From: Meloidogyne chitwoodi | Lineage: Eukaryota; Nematoda; Chromadorea; Rhabditida; Meloidogynidae | Reading direction: 5' to 3' | Length of the DNA: 64,000 nucleotides | NCBI GenBank assembly: GCA_015183035.1 | Contig: JACZZP010000016.1 | Location: 2,145,821-2,209,820, forward strand | Shown: piece by piece, positions 56,701 through 64,000 of the stretch | Layout of the letters: each line of letters begins with the position of its first letter | How positions within the stretch are numbered: the stretch's first letter is position 1 | The notes under the pieces: generated by a model | Seen by the model: the letters and a program-made list of their open reading frames with translations, nothing else | What the model was told of the DNA's origin: nothing | Database searches by the model: none | Translations under genes and position numbers: made by a program

Positions 56701-58538
56701 TGGTGTAAGAGAACATGCGGATGAAGAATGTTGTGAGGATTTGCTTTATGTATGTTTTAAGGTTATGTTTTGGAATAATTTTTTATATTTATGTTAGAAT
56801 TTTGAGGGTGAACTTAAATCAATGTCTAGGGAATGTTTTGGTGCTGAACGTCTCTTTGAAAAAGATATTCGCCGACGAACAAAATTGGTTAGTTTCGAAC
56901 TCGTTCATTGCTGTATTGTTTTCAATTTTTCGCTTTTATTTAACCAATAGGAACTTTAGGAAAATTTTTTTGATGAAGAGCTTCAGAATGAGCATGAATT
57001 TGATGATGATGATTCACAAGCTAGTTGCGACTCAAGAATATTTAATCAACCTCAACTTGCAAAACTAGATGCGCCGTTAAGGTCAGAAAATTGCTATCGT
57101 TCATGGTCGTCATCAAAGGAACAGGTGAGAAGGAGGCGGAATTTTCGTCCTTTCGGCACTAGGTATACAATAATTTTTGAATCACATAATATTTAAAAAC
57201 AAAGGGCCCGATCTAGGCGGCAGAGAGAGGATATGATCAAATTGCGAGAAGTCAGTATGTTTTAAAATTCTATATATGTTTTAATTCTATTAATGTTTTA
57301 TGTATGCGGCTTGGTGGAGCTCAATATTTTAAAAAGAAATCCAATGAAGCAGTGCTCTGCGAGGTTTCATTATCAATGTGTCATAAATCGCTTCATTCTT
57401 TAGAAATGTGGGAGGATGATAACAAATCGTCTTTCGGATCATGCATACTCTCATCTGGATGGATGTGATCTGTTCCGATGTCAGCAGTGCAATTTGGTTT
57501 TTTTACTTTGCTTCATATAAAAATGTCTTTTAGGGTCATTATTCACGTGATACAATTGTCCGACATTTACGTGACTTTCACAATTCTAGTGATGAACCTC
57601 CGCTCGATAATCGTTTGCGATTTGCACAAGAAATTAAGGTATTTTTTATTGCGCAGTGATCTTCTATCATACATAGGATGCTATTCGAAACTGCTATCCA
57701 CGTCTATTCGTTGATGCTCCAATTCCGGAAAAAGAGGTCTATTTATTATATTTCGGGATTATTAGAAAAGGGCCACGGTCTAGGATTGTAAAAATGATAT
57801 GATCAAGTTGCGAGAAAACAGTTTTAAAAGGAATTTCTAATTTCAAAATATTTTTTGGGGACTAGAATGAAAAAAACTGGAGTGGATTTACTGTGACGAT
57901 AAATTGATTGTTAATGGCTAAAAATAGACTAATCCATCATTTTTTATTACTTTTTTTAGGACATTGAGAAAATGAAGGCAAATCTTAAGCTTGAAAACAT
58001 GGTATTGGTCTCAGATGATGATGATGATGAAAGTGAGGAAAAAGGTAAAGAGGGTATTGAAGAAGAGGAGGAAGATGAGCAAGAGGATGAAGATGATCAA
58101 CCCAAAGAAGATGAAAGTGAGGCTTATGTTGAAACAGATAGTGCTAAAGAGGTAATTTTTTCTTTTAATTACTATTATTTTTAGACTATTTTATGTTTAT
58201 ATCAGAAGTACTTGCTAATTTCTGATATTTATATTAGACTTATAAAACATACGCGCTTTTAGGTTGATACTCTTCATGGGTATCAAGAAGAGGTTGAGCA
58301 TGATGCTGAAGGAGACGAAGAATTGTGTATAGATGTACAACAAAAAGAGACTAGTGATGAAGGAGAGCAGGAAGAAATTGAAGAAGGTGAAGTCGAATTT
58401 AATGGAGAAGTTAATGAACACAAAGTGGAAACTCAAAGTGATAGCAAAGAAATAGTAGCAACACATAGTGACATTCCTCAAAAACGTTCAAGGGGACGGC
58501 CTCCGAAGGTGATTGTACGCAATGAAACAAGGACTTAA
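53748..58538 (+). CDS. Multi-zinc-finger protein with acidic tail and AT-hook
   Basis: ATG 53748 follows a strong acceptor (tttttttgcag). Several degenerate C2H2-like fingers are spread over many exons: FKCPECGIIK; FICPLCTAARASDIQMREHIHSFH; GVCARCNKPITAGARQMHMFFH; RFRCKHSGCDVEHYRKDQMENH; CRLCNN..ARSSHILWHL; YGCKHCNFKHDLQPSVIAH..EH; and CGRMITNRLSDHAYSH with FRCQQCNLGHYSRDTIVRHLRDFH. A basic stretch (RARSRRQREDMIKLRE) and a long Asp/Glu-rich segment follow. The C-terminus has one AT-hook (KRSRGRPPK), ending RNETRT at 58536-58538. The layout indicates a nuclear chromatin or DNA-binding protein. I do not recognise the orthologue. The fingers resemble each other in a C-x2-C..H-x3/4-H plan without TGEKP linkers. 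Confidence 0.72.
53926..54000. repeat. GGGGATTCCCGG-type reiterated words in an intron
   Basis: Contains ttttcggggattcccgg and gacaatccccgaaaaa in inverted orientation. The vocabulary resembles the CCCGAAT-rich segment at 26058-26130. Terminal repeats are not clear. Confidence 0.45.
57771..57822 (+). pseudogene. Decayed duplicate of an upstream exon
   Basis: The segment agggccacggtctagg...gatatgatcaagttgcgagaa is a diverged copy of the exon at 57205-57250 (ggcccgatctaggcgg...gatatgatcaaattgcgagaa). The copy has an in-frame stop and lies inside a later intron of the same gene. Confidence 0.6.
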
Positions 58539-59680
58539 ATAATAATTTTTAGTTTTTTTTTAATTTGCAAGTTTTTAAAAATTATATTGTTCTTATGTAA
58601 AATTATTTTTGCGAAACAATTTGCTTCAAATTAGTCTCAGCGCACACATACTAGGAGTAATGTATTGATTCTAGCCATGATGGCGTCACTCAATTCATAA
58701 ATATTGTTTGTCTTATTTTCTTCCCGACTGTCCTTTCACGACCTTCCTTGCCTCCTGAGTGCTTTCCACCTTTTTCTATTCAGAAAGGATGTCAATATTT
58801 CATCTTATATTATTCTTTTCTGCGCTATTCTCAATTTTCTCTCACAATATTTCGTTTCTTCGTACTCTGGTGCTTACCAGTCAACTAAATTCATTTTACG
58901 ATGCCATTAAAAAGTTGTTGCTAAGTAGCACGTTTATTTAATCTCTAATTTAAGCCACCTTTCACATACTATCTCAAATACAAGCTAATTCCATATAAAA
59001 CAGTGACGTGACAATAATACGTGAACTTGAAATTATTCCTTCATTGCTTCCCTTCATGATAAGATCCATAAAATACATACATATCAACTAAATTCATTGA
59101 AGGAGGAAAATTAAATGATAATGAGATTTTTGGTGATCTAGAAATATTCAATTTTTTAACAATATTTCTATTTATTGTATCTTTTCAAATTTGTGTTCCC
59201 ATAATTACGTGCCAACTTATGCTTCTAACACCCTCAACTTATAGTCAATTTTTTATGAATTTCAGTCAATTATTTAATTCTATTTTATATTTATTGTATA
59301 AATCCGGATGAAAAATACTTAGCACTAAAATATGAAATTTTTTTCTCACTTATTTCAGAATCGCATTTTTCTTTCCCTCTGTTGAAATTTTTAAATTGCA
59401 GTTTATTCTCCTCTTTCATTCAATTTTCCACATGCCTGACAAATTGGCCCATTCAGGAACAACGACAAACTAGCTGAAGGCAGTCGCTAAAGCAAACCAA
59501 TGCTCTTTTCATTCGTTCCTACTTAATTCATTTTTACAGCCTATTCTTGCCAAAATGTGCAATCGACAGCAACAAAAGCAGTCCGAAAAGTAGACAAAAA
59601 TAATAAAGAAGATAGTGCCTCAAAAATCTTGAAGAAAGAACGAATAAAAAAGCCAATAATCAAAAAAGCCTTATGCAAAA
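58539..59680 (+). other. Intergenic and 5' leader of pct-1
   Basis: AT-rich promoter region. A good acceptor (atttttacag, ends about 59539) begins a leader that contains a 12-codon upstream ORF at 59555-59593 (MCNRQQQKQSEK). Confidence 0.5.
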
Positions 59681-62249
59681 ATGGGTTCAAGAAGTGGACA
59701 AACAAAGAATGTTATTTCGTCTCAGTCAGTTACTATTAACAATGATGAATTGCAAAAATCAATTACGTTCCATGACTTTTGTGAATTGACTCAGCGACAG
59801 CTAGCAGATTTTAGTTTTTCAAAATCACGACAACGCGAAGGATTTAGCTTTCCGTGGCGAAACAGACCTCCATATCGCGAGCCAACTATACAAGAAAGTG
59901 AAAGAAATTATATCACAAGAAGAACAAGCAGCATTTCGATTACTGAGAATGGTGGTTCAATTATTACAGGTTCTAATATTAATAGTCATCGAAATTATTT
60001 TTTATCTTCTAACCTAAAAGATGGCACAATTGTAGAAGAGGAGGGAAATATAGAAAAAAAGGCAAATCTCTCTTATAAACGGCCGCTCAATTCCACATTC
60101 TCTACATGGCTTCAACTCTTTTTGGCCAAACGGCGACAAAATCGTTATCATTACAAGATGATGCGCAGTTCTTTTGCTAATGGTGGACCACTTCGGTCTT
60201 CAGTTTCACTATGTTTGTTTTTAAATTATATTATAATTTCAAATCAAAATTTTTTGACCAGATTTTTCAATTCAAAATATAATTATTTAATTTAATAACA
60301 GCGGTAGTGCACGAAGGTTCAACTCTTTGTTCTGATGGTGAAAGTGTTGAAGTTTCCCCTTGCACTAGTGATCAATCCACGTCCAACGGCACAAGTTCAA
60401 TTGGACACTTGTCAAATGATGAAACTACTAATTATGTACCAAATGTGAAAATGCGCAACAAGTTAAACAGACAATGGACTGAGGTTTTTGTCTTTATTAT
60501 TAAAATAAAATTAGCAAAAATGAAATTAATGGTGTGAAAATTTATTTTTTAAACATTTTCAGCAGGATATCCAAAAAAGGCTTTCACTACCACCAGATAT
60601 AAAGTTGCCATTTAACATAGTAGACAAGTTGAATAGAACACCAACGCTGGAGAACCCATTAACACGCAAAAATAAACGTGCCTCTCTCAGCGAAATTGGC
60701 TTTGGGAAGTTGGAAACTTACAAAAAAATATTCGACTTGGGTGAAGGCACATATGCTACTGTCTATTTAGGAAAAAGTCTTCTAACGGGTAATAACGTGG
60801 CACTCAAAGAAATTCGTCTTGAGCACGAGGAGGGCTATCCATGTACCGCGTATGTTAAATAAATATAGAATATAACAAATTAAAAGTAACAACAAAAATT
60901 TAGTTATAAAATGTTTTTAGAATTCGAGAGGTCAGCTTGCTCAGGAATTTGAGGCATGCTAATGTAAGTAAAATAGATGTAAATATTAGACAACATTTAA
61001 ACATTTTAGATTGTTACATTGCATGATATAGGTTTGTCTTATTTTTTAAGTTTATATAACAAAATGGAGTCTTCTTTTTTTTATTAAAAATTGGAAGACT
61101 CACTTTAGTTAATTAATATAAAATATTTACGTTTATTAAGTGTATACTGATCGCGTATTGACCTTAGTTTTTGAATTTGTAGAAAGAGACCTACGGGAGT
61201 ATATGGAAGAATTGGATGGCATGGTTAATTATTTTTATTAACAATTAAAGTTACTCTTTAGATCGGTATATCTAATGTAAAGCTTTTTTTGGTACAATTG
61301 CTTCGTGGACTCACATATTGCCATAAAAGGCGTATTCTGCACAGAGATTTAAAACCTCAAAATTTGCTAATTAACAGGGTGGGAGAGTTAAAATTAGCCG
61401 ATTTTGGATTGGCGCGAGCGATGTCCGTTCCAAGTAAAACTTATTCTAATGAAGTTGTTACACTTTGGTATAGGCCGCCTGATGTTCTTCTTGGTAAATC
61501 ATTACTACAACAAATTTTATTTTTCATATCCCACCCAAAGCATGTCACTCATTTAATTTTTATTCACCATAATACATGAGGAAAAACCTGATAGGCATGA
61601 ATGAAATATTTTTAATACTCAAATAGAGGGGTGGGCTATTAAAAAGTGCCTAAAACGATTATTTAACTATTTAATTAAGGCTCTACTGACTATTCAACGC
61701 ATATTGATATGTGGGGAGTTGGTTGCATACTTTATGAAATGCTTGTTCATAAACCTATGTTCCCTGGCAGTACTACTGACGAGCAGCTAGGCTTAATATT
61801 TCAACTACTTGGTACGCCAACTATCGTTACTCACCCTGAAATTTGCAAACTCCCAAATTTTTCGTCTATGATAACGGCCAAACATATAAAAAATCATTCA
61901 CCTAGAGCTCTCTTACAACCGCCTAGAATCACACAAGAAAGAGCTGATCTTTTGTCAAAGCTGTTGATGGTTAGTTTTACAATTCAAAAAAGCATCCAAA
62001 TCATAAATTTTTATAGTATGACGGAAGACTTCGGATATCTGCCACAGATGCGATGAGTCATCAATTTCTGAGATGTTTTTCGCCAAAATTATTTGAATTA
62101 TCAGATAATGTAAGTTTTTTGATGAAAAATAATTGCAGTCATTATCATAAAAATAGTTCTAGCTATTTTTCAATTAGGATTCAGTCTTAAGTCTACCAGG
62201 CGTATTATTTGTTTGTGATCGTGGCAATGATGGTGAATTAAAAAAATAA
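59681..62249 (+). CDS. pct-1: PCTAIRE-class cyclin-dependent kinase (CDK16-18), PCT-1
   Basis: ATG 59681 is the first in its frame. A Ser/Arg-rich N-terminal region ([18 protein letters not shown] ... [18 protein letters not shown]) precedes the family signature [30 protein letters not shown]. Kinase motifs: [25 protein letters not shown] (the PCTAIRE helix, split by an intron inside the Ala codon), [78 protein letters not shown] and [11 protein letters not shown]. It ends NDGELKK at TAA 62247-62249. In C. elegans PCT-1 works with cyclin CYY-1 to control presynaptic transport and synapse elimination. All catalytic residues are present, so it should be active. Confidence 0.93.
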
Positions 62250-63015
62250 GAACAACTATGCTAATAGAATCATTTTATTAAAGACGGGTACAAATGTGAA
62301 AGAATTTAAAGATACAATCTTAAAGATCTTTGTCTTGTAAAACAGTATTTTTGATAACGATTAATAACTAAAAATATCAACAACTAAAAGTTTTGTGCTG
62401 AAGTAAGATATATTCTTTTTTTCTTTTTAAGATTACATAAATATAAAAGAATGTCATTTGCAACAAAATTAATCCGTTAGATCACGTAAGAAGAAGTTTA
62501 ACAAAGTAAAAATTTTAAATTTGGATTAAATTAAAATTTTTTGGTTTTGTTTTGACTTAAGACAATTACGGAAAGGTCGACGTCCAAAAATTTAACGAAT
62601 TGTTTTTCCAATTCATCTATTTTTCAATCAGTTTAGACCATTTTTGCAAAAGTTGCAACCATTTTTTAAATATAAATATGCTTATTATAGAACTAAAGTA
62701 TTTTGGAATCTATTCTGAAAGAATTTAATAAACCTGATTATTATGTTCGAAACGATAAAGACCGACTAATCGCGGGTTGATTTTGATAAAGCTTCTTTTT
62801 ATAGGTAATTCTCTCTATTTAATAACACTATTTCGCGAATAATTGGACTTTGCAGTTTTAACCTTTTTTACGCTTCTGACCGTTTTGAGGTTTATAGGTT
62901 ATGTCTATTTTTCGCGTTGCTTTTTTAATTTATTTTCAAATATTTTTTAAAAGCGTTGTTTACTTTATTATTAAATATTGATTTTTGTTGTTCTTTAAGG
63001 AGATAAAATTTGTTT
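62250..63015. other. Downstream of pct-1, no genes seen
   Basis: AT-rich sequence containing the 3' UTR of pct-1. A phrase accgactaatcgcggg at about 62760 faintly resembles the GC-rich MITE family but has no terminal repeats. Confidence 0.4.
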
Positions 63016-64000
63016 TATGATTCATTCTAGTTCATTTTAAAGAGCTTAAAGAGCTGAATCGAATGAGCTATGAAATTCAAAAATCCATCGACTAGTTTTT
63101 GAGAAAAAAATTTTTGAAAATAGAAGGAGTAAAGGAACACCCTTTTCTACCTTTAAGTTTCATTGGGTGTATAAAAAATTAAACTCCAAACCTTTAAGCT
63201 TCAAAAGGTACAGAAGAGACCAGATACGGTCACATCCAAGCATTAGAGCTTCAATAGGTGTAGAAGAGACAAGCCACTTCCACTTTGGAGAGCTTGGGTT
63301 TTGGCTGGGTGTAAAAAGGGAGATGGGGGGAACAAATTTATTAACTTTTTATTTCTTTGGTATTTCTTCAAATTTTTTTCTTTTATTATGATTCTCATTC
63401 TATATTCTTCATTCTTAAGCAAAAATTATCAACCTTTAACAGAACAGTCAAAAGTTGCAAGTTGCTGAACATAGAAATTTTATGGGGGAGAATGACTATT
63501 TTGAATTTTTGTAAAAAAAATCTGTAGGTAAGTTTCGTATGAGTCATATATCATTCGAAAGAGGATTTAATTCTGAATATATTGTAGCTGGAATGAATAT
63601 TTTTTGAAGAAAATTCAGTAAGTTATGAGACTTGTTCCGAAAATTTCAGACTTGTTCCGAAAAAATAATTTGGGAGGTTCAACCGCGGCTAACTTATTAT
63701 CGACAAAATATTTCTATATGATTCATATATCATTCGAAAGAGCTTTGAAAGCTGAATCGAATGAGCTATGAAATTCAAAAATCGTATGACTAGTTTTTGA
63801 GAAACAGGGTCCGGAACATAGAAATTTTTTGGGGGGAGAATGGATACTTTGAGTTTTTTAAAAAAAATTCTGTAAGTAAGTTATGGATGAGTCATATCTC
63901 ATTCGAAAGAGGATGAAGAGGTGAATCGAACAAGCTATTGAAATCAAGCAACTTACAGACAGAACTCGAGAAACAGGTTCATGAACATAGAAATTTTTTT
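63016..64000. repeat. Satellite-like array of about 170-180-bp units, running off the window
   Basis: The phrase gagtcatatatcattcgaaagagg recurs at about 63541, 63721 and 63889. The phrase gaacatagaaatttt followed by gggggagaatg recurs at about 63467, 63814 and 63983. The phrase gctgaatcgaatgagctatg with aaattcaaaaatc occurs at about 63052 and 63752. Spacing is 168-180 bp, or double that. Units are diverged and no gene is present. Confidence 0.7.

Noticed and set aside
58215..58481. Minus-strand hydrophobic frame
   Set aside because: Antisense of the acidic exon of the zinc-finger AT-hook gene. Glu codons read as Phe/Leu/Ser on the other strand.

Overview
The window looks like a nematode nuclear genome. 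It is AT-rich and gene-dense. Coding exons are broken by many short introns, mostly about 40-70 nt, with loose acceptors (ttttag, ttaag, ttcag). Nematode-typical gene families are present: a WAGO-like Argonaute without catalytic residues, a MOLO-1-type levamisole-receptor modulator, an atypical Cys-loop channel, APR-1, PCT-1 and a SPEN/DIN-1-like co-repressor. The weak acceptor consensus argues against Caenorhabditis. I cannot name the genus.

Layout. 0-2 kb: the 3' end of a single-pass membrane protein (+) facing a C2H2 zinc-finger gene (-). 3.1-10.5 kb: a large SPEN/DIN-1-like gene (-) with internal exon-intron duplications. 11.3-16.5 kb: two small membrane proteins and a ligand-gated ion channel. 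17.0-25.9 kb: a WAGO Argonaute and, upstream on the same strand, RRP5. 26.3-30.5 kb: a secreted acidic protein, a MOLO1-domain protein and a small unidentified gene. 32.3-37.4 kb: apr-1 and a TTP-type CCCH protein. 37.7-42.9 kb: a DDX24/MAK5 helicase, a TIMP and a small CC-rich membrane protein. 46.0-52.1 kb: an NPY-like GPCR, UFM1 and AGXT. 53.7-62.2 kb: a multi-zinc-finger AT-hook protein and the PCTAIRE kinase pct-1. 63.0-64.0 kb: a satellite-like array that runs off the window.

Neighbouring genes do not form one pathway. Three same-strand pairs are close enough to be operon candidates: RRP5 then WAGO, MOLO then the small gene, and apr-1 then CCCH.

Most unusual are many short inverted-repeat transposons with exact 8-9 bp target-site duplications: a Merlin-like element carrying a transposase fragment, two hAT-like elements, a two-copy family with 9-bp duplications, and a foldback element in a MOLO intron. 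Several have interiors built from reiterated short words. Also notable: in the SPEN-like gene, a tandemly repeated segment is an intron in three copies and coding in the fourth, and an in-frame exon pair covering the start of the SPOC domain is duplicated.
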